Origin: Sphingomonas sp. PR090111-T3T-6A
Lineage (GTDB): Bacteria; Pseudomonadota; Alphaproteobacteria; Sphingomonadales; Sphingomonadaceae
Assembly: GCF_000383095.1 (NCBI RefSeq)
Contig: NZ_AORL01000010.1
Span: 310,001 to 374,000 of the forward strand
Length of the DNA: 64,000 nt
Reading direction: 5' to 3'
The notes beneath the pieces were generated by a model. It ran no database searches and was not told the origin of the DNA. It saw nothing but the letters and a program-made list of their open reading frames with translations. Shown here in pieces: positions 9,447 through 17,603 of the stretch (position 1 is the stretch's first letter; each line of letters opens with the position of its first letter). A program made the translations under genes and the position numbers.

Positions 9447-11036
9447 TCAGAGGGTTTTGGAGACGAGATCGTCGAAGCGGCTGTCCGCGATGCGGCGGCT
9501 GCCGAAATGGCGGAAAGCCCGCACCCGGTCGAGCGAGAAGGCGGGCGCGCCGGTCGGCACGCGCAGGCGGAAGAAATCCGCGTCCTCGACATTCTCCAGC
9601 CGGAAGGCGGGGCGGGGATCGGCGGCGGCCACCGCCACCTCGACATGGCTCATCTCGATGTTGCGCGCATCGCGGATGAAGAAGCCGGTGGCGGGCAGAT
9701 CGCCGAACATATTGGGCTCGGGGTAAGCGAGTTCCGCCAGCGGCGGCACGCGATGCGCCATCGCCTCGGGCGCTCCTCCGCACTGTTCGACGAAGATATT
9801 GCTGAGCTTCACATCCTCGATCGGATGGCCGGGTAGCCCTGCGATGATCGAAGGCAGCCAGCCCGCGCCCGAACTCGTGACATTGTCGATCAGGATACGC
9901 CGCATCGAGCCGATCGGCCGCCCGGCCGGCCCGCGCATCCGCCGCCCGAGGCGCAGGAAGAGCGGCGAGCTGAAGCTGCCGCGCATCGCGATGTTGGAGA
10001 TGGTGACATCCTCGAACACCGCGCCGTCCACCGTCTCCAGCGCGAGGCCCTGGCTATCGTCGAACACGCAGTTGGTGATGGTGATGTTGCGGAAGCCGCC
10101 GTTCGTTTCTGTGCCGAACTTGATCCGGCCATGCACCAGTGGCGCAAAGGAGGGCGGCATCTTGCGCCAGCTCCCGTCGATCAGCGAGCCGATCTCGTAA
10201 TTACCGGTAACGAAGCAGTTGGAGATGATGAGGTTCTCGGTCGCGCGGGGCTCGCCCAGCGCATAGCTGCTCTTGGGGCAGATGCCGTCGTCATAGGGCG
10301 AGTTGACCGTGCAGTTGGTGATGCGGACGTTGCGGCAGCAATCGATGTCCATGCCGTCGCGGGTGGTGTCGATCAGCAGATTGTCGATGGTGAGGTTGTC
10401 CACTCCCGTCGCGAGGATGGCGAACCAGCCGCACGCCAGCATCCGCAAGTCGCGCAGCAGGACGTTGTGGCAATTCTTGAGCGCGATCGCCTTGTTGCCC
10501 GTGCCCGGACCATTGGGATCGGAGAGATAGGCATCCTTGCCGTCGCCGCGCCCCAGCCCCTTGCCCCAGATGAGGCCGGAGCCGGTGATGGCGATGTCGT
10601 GCAGGCCTTCGCCCCAGATCAGGCTGTTGTGCCAGTGATTGTGGCCGAAATCCTGGAACGGCTCGATCGCCGGGTCTTGCGGTTCGGCGAGATCGTAGCC
10701 GCCACGGCCATCGGTGGGGGCAGGGGCGGCCAGCAGGGTTGCGGCACCATCGAGATGCAGTGTGATCCGGCTCTTCAGGCGGATGGAGTGGCAGGCATAG
10801 GTGCCGGGCGGGAAATATAGGGTGCCGCCGCCACGCGCTGCCGCCTGCTCGATGGCGCGATTGACGGCGGGCGTGTCGAGCGTATGCCCGTCGCCCGTCG
10901 CGCCGAAGTGGCGGACGTCGTACCAACCCGGCACCGGGCCGGAGGGGGCTGGCGCGGCAGCCGCCGCCGGAGCCATGGAAGCAGCCGAGAGGAAGCCGAT
11001 GCTCCCCGTCAGCGCGGATCGCCGGTCGAGCGTCAT
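9447..11036 (-). CDS. GH28-like glycosyl hydrolase (polygalacturonase/rhamnogalacturonase type), Tat-exported
   Basis: This 529-residue right-handed beta-helix protein starts with a twin-arginine-like signal (MTLDRRSALTG plus hydrophobic segment, likely cleaved after an Ala-rich stretch near residue 29). The pectate-lyase-superfamily opening YDVRHFGATGDG (about residues 39-50) is followed by helix coils. The GH28 acidic residues are readable as TRDGMD (D227 and D230) and PYDDG (D249, D250), with a downstream RIKFGTETNG corresponding to the GH28 RIK motif. It should cleave galacturonan or rhamnogalacturonan chains. The ATG has a strong GGGGAGG site. It is divergent from the LacI-type regulator and shares the operator at 11067 with it, 31 bases before this ATG. 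Exact linkage specificity is not decidable. Confidence 0.88.
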   Translation of the reverse strand: MTLDRRSALTGSIGFLSAASMAPAAAAAPAPSGPVPGWYDVRHFGATGDGHTLDTPAVNRAIEQAAARGGGTLYFPPGTYACHSIRLKSRITLHLDGAATLLAAPAPTDGRGGYDLAEPQDPAIEPFQDFGHNHWHNSLIWGEGLHDIAITGSGLIWGKGLGRGDGKDAYLSDPNGPGTGNKAIALKNCHNVLLRDLRMLACGWFAILATGVDNLTIDNLLIDTTRDGMDIDCCRNVRITNCTVNSPYDDGICPKSSYALGEPRATENLIISNCFVTGNYEIGSLIDGSWRKMPPSFAPLVHGRIKFGTETNGGFRNITITNCVFDDSQGLALETVDGAVFEDVTISNIAMRGSFSSPLFLRLGRRMRGPAGRPIGSMRRILIDNVTSSGAGWLPSIIAGLPGHPIEDVKLSNIFVEQCGGAPEAMAHRVPPLAELAYPEPNMFGDLPATGFFIRDARNIEMSHVEVAVAAADPRPAFRLENVEDADFFRLRVPTGAPAFSLDRVRAFRHFGSRRIADSRFDDLVSKTL

Positions 11037-11066
11037 AGGCTGCCTCCCCTCATGGCTGGTTTATCT

Positions 11067-11080
11067 TGCCAACGCTGGCA
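11067..11080. promoter_or_regulatory. LacI-family operator between the GH28 gene and the LacI gene
   Basis: TGCCAACGCTGGCA has perfect 5-bp arms TGCCA/TGGCA around a central CG, the architecture of LacI/GalR operators. It sits in the 80-bp divergent gap. The downstream flank CTTGCCCAT resembles CTTACCGAT next to the copy at 14611, so the conserved block may be longer than 14 bp. Occupancy would control the GH28 gene and probably autoregulate the repressor. Confidence 0.75.
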
Positions 11081-11116
11081 CTTGCCCATGTTCGCGCGCT
11101 TCTGCAAGATGGCGGC

Positions 11117-12160
11117 ATGAATGGGAAAACCGCCGACGTCCGACGCGCCGCCACCATTGCCGATGTCGCGAGGGAAGCGGACGTCTCGATACGGACGGTC
11201 TCGCGCGTCCTCAACAACTCTCCCAAGGTTGGCAAGGAGACGCGCGAGACGATCGAGCGGGCGATCGAGCGTCTCGGCTTCCGGCGGTCGCTGAGGGCGC
11301 GCGCGCTGGCGTCGGGGCGGTCCTTCCTGCTGGGCGTGGTGCAGGGTGATCATAACGCCCATGTCATCGGTCTCTTCCAGCGCGGCATCGTCGAGATCTG
11401 CTCGGAAGCCGGCTATGAGCTGCTCGTCCATCCCGTCTCGACGCAGGACCCGGACCTCACCTCCAATATCGAGGATTTCGTCCAGCGGACCCGCGTGGAC
11501 GGTCTGGTGCTGCTGCCGCCCTTGTCGGAGCTGCCATCGATTCCGCGCACGCTCCGGCGGCTGGGGGTGTCGGCCGTCGGCATCGCGGCGGTGCGCGTGC
11601 CGGATTACCCCGCGATGCTCGTCAGCGACGAGCGGGCGGCCGCCGGCGAGATGGCGCGCTATCTGGTCGGGCTCGGTCATCGCCGGATCGGCATGATCAC
11701 CGGGCCGATGCAGTTCCATTCGGCCAGCGAGCGCGAGCAAGGCTTCCATGAGGGGTTGGCGGCGGCCGGCATCGCCATGCCCGCCGCTTATGTGCGGGAG
11801 GGTGATTATGGCTTCGAGAGCGGCCTTGCCGCCGCGGAGGCGCTGCTCAGCCTGCCCGAGCCGCCGACCGCCATCTTCGCCGGCAACGACAATATGGCCG
11901 CCGCCGTGCTCAAGATCGCGCATGAGCGGGGACTGTCGGTGCCGGACGACCTGTCAGTGGCGGGTTTCGACGACAGCGACATCGCTTCGATGATCTCGCC
12001 CGCCCTCACCACCATCCGCCGCCCGGTGCTGGAGATGGCGCGCGAGGCGACGAAGCAGGTGATCGCCCTCCTCGACGGCGAGGAGGATCGGCTGCCCGAT
12101 TATTCGGTGGGCCTCGAAGTGATCGTCCGCCAGTCGACCGCGCCGCCGCGCGCCGCCTGA
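11117..12160 (+). CDS. LacI-family transcriptional regulator
   Basis: This 347-residue regulator has an N-terminal LacI helix-turn-helix (ATIADVAREADVSIRTVSRV at about residues 11-30, then LNNSPKVGKETRETI and the hinge helix SLRARALASGRS) and a periplasmic-binding-protein-like sugar domain (GVVQGDHN to the C-terminus, including YLVGLGHRRIGMITG and FAGNDNMAAAVL). The ATG at 11117 is chosen because the helix-turn-helix then starts within 15 residues; an open frame runs 17 codons further upstream across the operator. It is the only regulator inside the carbohydrate locus and should read a pectin-derived sugar or uronate; the inducer is unknown. Confidence 0.95.
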   Translation: MNGKTADVRRAATIADVAREADVSIRTVSRVLNNSPKVGKETRETIERAIERLGFRRSLRARALASGRSFLLGVVQGDHNAHVIGLFQRGIVEICSEAGYELLVHPVSTQDPDLTSNIEDFVQRTRVDGLVLLPPLSELPSIPRTLRRLGVSAVGIAAVRVPDYPAMLVSDERAAAGEMARYLVGLGHRRIGMITGPMQFHSASEREQGFHEGLAAAGIAMPAAYVREGDYGFESGLAAAEALLSLPEPPTAIFAGNDNMAAAVLKIAHERGLSVPDDLSVAGFDDSDIASMISPALTTIRRPVLEMAREATKQVIALLDGEEDRLPDYSVGLEVIVRQSTAPPRAA

Positions 12161-12168
12161 GCCGGCCT

Positions 12169-14355
12169 TCAGGGAAGGGGCTTCACCCGCTCCACCCGCA
12201 CGCTCCAGTCGGCGGGGAAGCCGGGGGCGTGCCCGGTCGAGCCCTGCCATCCCGCCGCCATCATCCCCACCGCGAGCAGCAGCGCGCCGTTGGAGGGGAA
12301 ATAGGTGTCGGCGAGTCGCGTCTCCGTCTTGCCGTCGGCGGCGAGATCATAGCGGGGCGTCATGCCGGTCGCGCCCCAGCGGTTGTTGGGGGCGTCGCGC
12401 ATCAGCCAGTCGATCGCCTCTTCGGGGCGGCCGAGGCGGGCGGCTGTCATCGCGATCATCGGGAAATCCCAGCCCCAGAGCTGACGCATGTCCCAATCCT
12501 CGTCTGTGGCGGCGAGCGTGCGTGCCATGGCGGCCCGGTCGACGCGTTCGCTGCCGATCAGGCCGAAGGGCATCAGGAAGGAGGGATGATCCCGGTTGGT
12601 GCAGAGCGGCGGCCGGGCGTTGCCGCGACACTCGGGCGAGGCGGCGCGCGTCCAGAAGCCGGGCTCTCCCGCCACGGGGACATAGCGGCCGTCCTGCATC
12701 GGCATCGGCGCCATGCCGGCAATTACCTTGTCCCATTGCGGATGGCGCGCCAGTCCTCGCCGCACCCGCCACGCCTGCGCGCGCTCCAGCCCCCAGCGGA
12801 AATATTCGACCTCGAAGGCGGGGTCGGCGGAGGTGAAGGGGTCATGGTTTTCCTGCACCGGCACCACCGGCGGGCCGATATGATAGCGACCAGTCGCCGG
12901 ATCGAGCCGGGGCCAGCCTGCCAGCATGTTCGCGGTCGCCTCGACCAGCGGGGCGTAGCGCTCCAGCGTCGCGCGATCCGGGTGGGCGCGCCAGACCAGC
13001 TCGGCAAGGTAGATCGGGTGCGGCTGCTGCCAGAGGATGAAGGGGTTGATCGGGCTCGGGCTGTTGCGCCCCTCCGGCCCTGACATCTTGGGCCACCATG
13101 CCGCGGCGTTCAGGCCGTGCCGCCGCCCTTCGGCGATCGCATCGGGCAGGTGCGCGCGATACCATTGGAGGCTGCGTTCTAGTAGCGCGGGGCGGCCCCA
13201 ACTCGCGAAATGCGCCGAGTGCCACGGGTGCATCTCCAGATGGAACTTGCCGTTCCAGCTATTGGAGAAGAGCCCTTCCTCCTGCGGGGGCAGCGAGCCC
13301 GCCTCGTTGATCGCCGCGAGATATTGCGAGAGCACCACGCGCCGTTCCAGTTCCGCCGCACGCGGATCGCGGCTGCCCGAGAAATCGACGACGCCTCCTT
13401 GCGTCCAATAATCCCGCCAGTGCGCCTCGGTGACGGCGACGGCACGGGCATAATCGGGTGCCGGGGCGAGGCGCTGGGCGCGGTCGAAGCTCACCATCGC
13501 CACCAACCGCTCGCCATGCCCGTAGACCGCGAGCCGATGCGGCCCGTCCGGCGCGACGGTGCCGCCGGGCGCCGTCACCGAGGAGGTGGTGACGGTCCGG
13601 TCGATCCGGTTGCGCACCTCGATCCGGTCGGCCCGGCGCGCGGTGATCCGGGTCGTGTAGGCCTCGGGATGCGTCCAGTCGGAGGGATCGGGATTGATCG
13701 CGCGCGAGACGCCCGGATAGGCCACGCGTACCGCCACCCGTCCGCTCGCGACCAGCGGCGAGCGGACCTCCACCAGCAGCATATCGCGATCCGGGTGCAC
13801 GCGCGTCGTCACCGTCACGGGCTGGCCGTCGAGCCGGAAGCGGCTGGTGAGCGTGCCCGTCCACAGGTCGAGGCGCTGGACGGTGTCGGTCAACTCCTCG
13901 AAGCGCACCGGGCGGCCGTCGGCATGGTGCATGTCCAGCGAGACGCGGCCGAGCGAGAAACGGTGCGGATTTTCGCGCAGCCACGCGATCACCGGGTCTT
14001 TCGCCGCCGCTGCGAGATCACGAACATAGGCATAAGGCTGCGAACCCCGGCCGGGGACGGGCACCTGCACCAGTCCGGCTTCTGCGCCCAGCGGATGAGG
14101 CTCGGGGAAGCTGTGCCACGCCCATTGCGCCATGGTGAGCAGCGGCGCCTGCGGGGCATATCGCTCGGGAAAGGTCTGGAGGCCGGTGATGTCGGCGGTG
14201 AAGGCAAGCTCGCCATTGCCGATCATCGCGGGCGCGTCGCGATCGATCTTCGTGAAGGTGACGGCATGGCGCTCGACCAGCGCGTGCCGGTCGATGGGTA
14301 CAGGTCCCGCTGCCGGCAGCACGAGGATCGCAGCGAGCGCCAGCAGGGGCCTCAC
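12169..14355 (-). CDS. Secreted six-hairpin glycosidase-like protein (GH65/GH95 superfamily-like), specificity unknown
   Basis: This 728-residue protein has a signal peptide (MRPLLALAAILVLPAAG), an N-terminal beta-sandwich-like region (about residues 25-320) and a C-terminal (alpha/alpha)6-barrel-like region. Recognisable stretches are NSWNGKFHLEMHPWHSAHF, WWPKMSGPEG, NPFILWQQPHPIYLAEL and WGWDFPMIAM, a pattern recalling acid trehalase/PGGHG-like GH65 and GH95 enzymes, but I cannot place it in a numbered family. It starts with a GTG whose GTGA overlaps the stop of the small upstream ORF, so translation is probably coupled. Promoter control is likely through the operator at 14611. It converges on the LacI gene with 8 bases between stops. 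Assignment as a glycosidase rests on fold-like motifs and neighbours. Confidence 0.7.
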   Translation of the reverse strand: MRPLLALAAILVLPAAGPVPIDRHALVERHAVTFTKIDRDAPAMIGNGELAFTADITGLQTFPERYAPQAPLLTMAQWAWHSFPEPHPLGAEAGLVQVPVPGRGSQPYAYVRDLAAAAKDPVIAWLRENPHRFSLGRVSLDMHHADGRPVRFEELTDTVQRLDLWTGTLTSRFRLDGQPVTVTTRVHPDRDMLLVEVRSPLVASGRVAVRVAYPGVSRAINPDPSDWTHPEAYTTRITARRADRIEVRNRIDRTVTTSSVTAPGGTVAPDGPHRLAVYGHGERLVAMVSFDRAQRLAPAPDYARAVAVTEAHWRDYWTQGGVVDFSGSRDPRAAELERRVVLSQYLAAINEAGSLPPQEEGLFSNSWNGKFHLEMHPWHSAHFASWGRPALLERSLQWYRAHLPDAIAEGRRHGLNAAAWWPKMSGPEGRNSPSPINPFILWQQPHPIYLAELVWRAHPDRATLERYAPLVEATANMLAGWPRLDPATGRYHIGPPVVPVQENHDPFTSADPAFEVEYFRWGLERAQAWRVRRGLARHPQWDKVIAGMAPMPMQDGRYVPVAGEPGFWTRAASPECRGNARPPLCTNRDHPSFLMPFGLIGSERVDRAAMARTLAATDEDWDMRQLWGWDFPMIAMTAARLGRPEEAIDWLMRDAPNNRWGATGMTPRYDLAADGKTETRLADTYFPSNGALLLAVGMMAAGWQGSTGHAPGFPADWSVRVERVKPLP

Positions 14356-14537
14356 GGCGCGCGGCCCGCAACGAGGCCGATCCAGTTGCGCTTGGTGGCG
14401 GTGAGCGTGCTGTTCGACGCGATCTTGCCCGTCGGCACCGGGAAGCCGAACTTCAGCCTCGGCGTGTCGGCTTCGATGTCGCGGAGCGCGGTCGCCACAT
14501 CATCGCGTGGATCGACGCGGAACACGGCCTTTTCCAT
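14352..14537 (-). CDS. Small ORF resembling the SAF N-terminus of altronate/galactarate dehydratase (possible internally deleted remnant)
   Basis: This is a 61-residue protein. The part MEKAVFRVDPRDDVATALRDIEA resembles the start of UxaA-type altronate dehydratases, where DNVAxAL precedes the SAF domain, and PRLKFGFPVPTGKI resembles the later KYGxPIG segment; the residues normally between them (about 25) are missing. The remaining tail TATKRNWIGLVAG matches nothing I recognise. The ATG has an AGAAGG site, and the stop overlaps the next gene's GTG (GTGA), so it appears to be translated. It may be a relic kept as a leader that couples translation of the glycosidase-like gene. Altronate is a step of galacturonate catabolism, which would fit a pectin locus. 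Confidence 0.5.
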   Translation of the reverse strand: MEKAVFRVDPRDDVATALRDIEADTPRLKFGFPVPTGKIASNSTLTATKRNWIGLVAGRAP

Positions 14538-14610
14538 CCTTCTTCCCGATCGCGGTTTCTTGTTGGGTCATGACCGCGAAGAGGGGCGGTCACCGTCGTC
14601 GAGCGATTAA

Positions 14611-14624
14611 TGCCATCGCTGGCA
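14611..14624. promoter_or_regulatory. LacI-family operator upstream of the small ORF/glycosidase operon
   Basis: TGCCATCGCTGGCA has the same perfect TGCCA/TGGCA arms and central CG as the site beside the LacI gene. It lies 74 bases before the ATG at 14537 on the minus strand and 44 bases beyond the stop of the histidine kinase gene. This marks a separate promoter for the 14537-12169 operon. Confidence 0.75.
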
Positions 14625-14667
14625 CTTACCGATCAACAGGAATCCGCCATCGGTGCAACGGCGCCTG

Positions 14668-16008
14668 CTAGAGGACGATCTCGAACCGTCCGCCGCCGCC
14701 CGGATCGCTGGCATAGCGGATCGCGCCATGGTGCAGCAGCACCACCTGCCGCGCGAAGCTCAGCCCCACGCCGGTGCCCGATGGCTTGGTGGTGAAGAAG
14801 GGCAGGAAGATTTCGCCGAGGCTGGCATCCGGCACGCCCGGCCCATTATCCTCGACGAGGATGCGGACGCGCCCCGTCGGCAGGCCCTCGATGGCGAGCG
14901 CCACGCGCGGGGCGGGCGTGTGGGCGCTGGCCGCCTCGCCGCCATTCTTGAGCAGATTGAGCACCACCTGCGACAGCAGCTCCGGGTCGCCGTCGATCAT
15001 CAGCGCCTCGGGCAGGACGCTGACGTCGAGCGCGACGGCTTCGCCCACCGGCATCGCGCGATAGAGCCGGGTCAGCTCCCCGGCCCAGGCCTGTGCCCGG
15101 AAACGGCGGCGGGAGAGGGCCGGCGCGCGGCTGAACTCGCGATAGCTGTCGACGAAATGCATGATGCCGGACGCGCGGCGCGCCAGCGTTTCGACCGCGA
15201 TGCGCGCGTCCGCGACGGCCGGATCGCCGCCCCGGTCGATCTCGGCCATCAGTCCGGCCGCGCTCTCGGCGAGCGAGGTGACGGGGGTCATCGAGTTCAT
15301 GATCTCGTGGGTCAGCACGCGGACGAGATCGGCTTGCGTCGCGACCTCCGCGGCATCCAGCTCGCCCTGGATGATCTGCACCGAGGCGATCCGCCATGTC
15401 CGCCTCAGCCGCTCGACCCGCGTGACCGCCACCATCGCCCGCTGCGGCAATCCGCCCAGCACGACCCGGCAGAGGCGGCGGTCGCCGGGCACCACGTCGG
15501 TGAGTGCGGCGACGAAGCCTTCGCCATAGGGCATCAGTTCGGAGATGCTGCGTCCGCTGGCCTGTCCGAACAGGCGCCGCGCCGCCTTGTTGGAAAGCTC
15601 GACCTTGCCGTCCGGGTCGATGGCGAGGATCGGCGTCGGCGCCTCGTCGACCAGCGTCGCGGCGAAGCGGTTTTCGGCGGCCTCGGCGGCGCGATGGTCG
15701 CGCAGGCGACGGATCGCGGCGTTGAGCATCTCGCCCAGCGCGTCGAAGCCGCTGCCCTGATGCGTTTCGGGGAAGACCTGCGTCAGATCCTCGTGGCGGA
15801 TCGCGGAGACGAAGCGGGTGAGCTGGGCATTGGTGCGGCTTACCACCCGCCACAGCGCCCACGCCGCCGCCAGCGACAGCAGCCCGCAGAGCAGCTTGGT
15901 CGCCAGATGTCCCGGCATCGGCAGGAACCAGGCGAGCGCCATCAGCGTCGCGAGCAACAGCAGCATATGCCCCGCCAGCCGCGCGACGAAGGGCGCCCTA
16001 GAGCCCAT
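14668..16008 (-). CDS. Sensor histidine kinase (NtrY-like) paired with a sigma-54 response regulator
   Basis: This 446-residue membrane kinase has two N-terminal transmembrane helices (about residues 10-30 and 36-54, almost no periplasmic loop), a linker, a PAS-like domain (FAATLVDEAPTPILAIDPDG), the phospho-acceptor H box LVRVLTHEIMNSMTPV, and a HATPase domain with N box (NLLKN), G1 (DNGPGVP), F box (FLPFFTTK) and G2 (GTGVGLSF). The short periplasmic part suggests sensing within the membrane or cytoplasm, perhaps envelope stress or transporter substrate. Its ATG overlaps the end of the response-regulator gene by 11 bases, so the pair is co-transcribed, regulator first. The target is probably the divergent efflux operon. 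Confidence 0.93.
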   Translation of the reverse strand: MGSRAPFVARLAGHMLLLLATLMALAWFLPMPGHLATKLLCGLLSLAAAWALWRVVSRTNAQLTRFVSAIRHEDLTQVFPETHQGSGFDALGEMLNAAIRRLRDHRAAEAAENRFAATLVDEAPTPILAIDPDGKVELSNKAARRLFGQASGRSISELMPYGEGFVAALTDVVPGDRRLCRVVLGGLPQRAMVAVTRVERLRRTWRIASVQIIQGELDAAEVATQADLVRVLTHEIMNSMTPVTSLAESAAGLMAEIDRGGDPAVADARIAVETLARRASGIMHFVDSYREFSRAPALSRRRFRAQAWAGELTRLYRAMPVGEAVALDVSVLPEALMIDGDPELLSQVVLNLLKNGGEAASAHTPAPRVALAIEGLPTGRVRILVEDNGPGVPDASLGEIFLPFFTTKPSGTGVGLSFARQVVLLHHGAIRYASDPGGGGRFEIVL

Positions 16009-17386
16009 GCTTCTCCATCCGCCGATAGAGCGAGCCGCGCGTCAGGCCGAGTTCGGCCGCCGCGTTGGAGATGTTGTAGCCATGCTTGTGGAGCGCGCGC
16101 TCGATGAGCTGGCGCTCGGCACGGTCGAGGTTGAGATCGGCGCCGGCAGGCTCGACCACGGCGGAGGCCTGGACATGCGGGGCGGATGCGGCCTTGGGCA
16201 GCGGGAAGTCCTTGAGCGCCAGCGTCGCCCCGTCGGCGAGGATGATCGCCCGCTCGGCGGCATGGCGCAGCGCCCGGACATTGCCCGGCCAGTCATAGGC
16301 GACCAGCGCCGCGCGCACCTCGTCGGGCAGCGCCGGAGCCGGCCTTTCATAGCGAGCGGCGTAGAGGCGGAGATAATGGTCGAGCAGCAGCGGGATATCC
16401 TCGCGCCGCTCGCGCAGCGGCGGCAGTTCGATCTCCACCGTGTTGAGGCGATAGAGAAGGTCCTGCCGGAAGCGGCTCTCCTGCCCAAGCTGATCCGGCG
16501 GCAGGTTGGTCGCCGAGATGACGCGCACGTCGATCGGCACCGGCGCGTTGGCGCCGACCGGCGTCACCTTGCGCTGCTCGAGCGCGGTCAGCAGCTTCGG
16601 CTGGAGGTGCAGCGGCAGGTTGCCCACCTCGTCGAGGAAGAGCGTGCCGCCGTCCGCCGCCTGCAAGCGGCCGACACGATCGGCGCGGGCATCGGTGAAG
16701 GCGCCCTTCACATGGCCGAACAGCTCGGAATCGAAGAGATTTTCCGCCACCGCGCCGAGATCGACCGACAGCATGATCTTGCCCGCGCGTCGCGAATGGC
16801 GATGCAGTTCGCGGGCGACCAGTTCCTTGCCGGTGCCGTTCTCGCCGAGGATCAGGACATTGGCGTCGGTCGGCCCGGCCTTCTCGATCAGCGACAGCAC
16901 GCGGGCCATGGCGGGGGACGAGCCGAGCAGAGGGGTGTCCGATGAGGGCGCCGACGGAGCCTTGCCGACGGCCTCCTCGCTCTGCCGGCGCGAGCGGCTC
17001 AGCGCGGCGGCCGAGCGGACGACGGACAGCAGCTTGTCGTTGGCCCAGGGCTTGGAGACGAAATCGGTCGCACCCTGCTTCATCGCCTGCACGGCGGTCT
17101 GCACGCCGCCATGCGCGGTGATGAGCACCACCGAGGCCTGCGGGTCTCGTTCGAGGATGCGCCCGAGCCAGCGGAAGCCCTCGCTCCCGTCGGTGGCGCC
17201 GCGCGCGAAATTGGCGTCGAGCAGGATCACGTCCGCGCGGCGCTCGCCCATCCAGTCCAGCGCCTCCTGCGGCGACGGCGTGACGCGCACCTCGGCGAAG
17301 AGCTGGCGCATCAGCAGGCGCGCCGCCAGCAGGATATCCTCGTCATCGTCCACGACGATGCAGCAGTCGAACTTCTCGGTGCTCAC
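15998..17386 (-). CDS. Sigma-54-dependent response regulator (REC-AAA+-Fis)
   Basis: This 462-residue regulator has a receiver domain (acidic VDDDED near the N-terminus, phospho-acceptor Asp in ILLDANF, Lys in FVSKPW), an AAA+ sigma-54 activation domain with Walker A GENGTGKE and Walker B TLFLDEV, and a Fis-type helix-turn-helix at the C-terminus (ISNAAAELGLTRGSLYRRM). The loop that contacts sigma-54 reads GAFTDA instead of the canonical GAFTGA. The GTG at 17386 is chosen because GGAGG lies five bases upstream; an ATG nine codons earlier lacks such a site. A sigma-54 promoter and dyad repeats lie in the divergent gap, so it probably activates the UrcA-ABC efflux operon. Confidence 0.94.
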   Translation of the reverse strand: MSTEKFDCCIVVDDDEDILLAARLLMRQLFAEVRVTPSPQEALDWMGERRADVILLDANFARGATDGSEGFRWLGRILERDPQASVVLITAHGGVQTAVQAMKQGATDFVSKPWANDKLLSVVRSAAALSRSRRQSEEAVGKAPSAPSSDTPLLGSSPAMARVLSLIEKAGPTDANVLILGENGTGKELVARELHRHSRRAGKIMLSVDLGAVAENLFDSELFGHVKGAFTDARADRVGRLQAADGGTLFLDEVGNLPLHLQPKLLTALEQRKVTPVGANAPVPIDVRVISATNLPPDQLGQESRFRQDLLYRLNTVEIELPPLRERREDIPLLLDHYLRLYAARYERPAPALPDEVRAALVAYDWPGNVRALRHAAERAIILADGATLALKDFPLPKAASAPHVQASAVVEPAGADLNLDRAERQLIERALHKHGYNISNAAAELGLTRGSLYRRMEKHGL

Positions 17387-17440
17387 TCTGTCCTCCGATC
17401 GCGGTGCTGCCATCGTTCGGGCGGAGGCTCAACGTCTGTT

Positions 17441-17470
17441 TCCGGACACCCGACTGTCCGGAACCGGACA
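17441..17470. promoter_or_regulatory. Dyad repeats, candidate upstream activator sites for the sigma-54 regulator
   Basis: TGTCCGGAACCGGACA (17455-17470) is a perfect 16-bp palindrome. An overlapping second dyad is formed by TCCGGACA (17441-17448) and TGTCCGGA (17455-17462) with a 6-base spacer, so three half-sites are laid out in tandem. They lie about 65-95 bases upstream of the -24/-12 element, a usual distance for enhancer-binding-protein sites, and 55-85 bases before the regulator's own GTG. Confidence 0.7.
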
Positions 17471-17533
17471 GTGCGGAAGAGGCGTGCCATGATCGTTTCT
17501 GCACGGATCGTTGTTTTCCAATGACTTATGAAA

Positions 17534-17550
17534 TTGGCACGGCTCCTGCT
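17534..17550 (+). promoter_or_regulatory. Sigma-54 (RpoN) -24/-12 promoter
   Basis: TTGGCACGGCTCCTGCT matches the RpoN consensus YTGGCACGrnnnTTGCW, with invariant GG (17536-17537) and GC (17548-17549) separated by exactly 10 bases and only one base of TTGC changed. Transcription would start near 17560, about 44 bases before the UrcA ATG. Confidence 0.8.
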
Positions 17551-17603
17551 GAGGTAGTTCCGTGACCGACACGCCGCCGGCCACGAGGACAAGGAACAGA
17601 GCC

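Noticed and set aside
6212-9646. A 1144-codon open frame on the minus strand, antisense to the large TonB receptor
   Set aside because: Low-complexity Arg/Ala/Asp/His composition and no ribosome-binding site; it is a shadow of the receptor gene.
17562-17603. Upstream GTG start for the UrcA protein
   Set aside because: It lies at the predicted sigma-54 transcription start and adds an Arg/Thr-rich segment before the signal peptide; the ATG at 17604 has a good AAGGA site.
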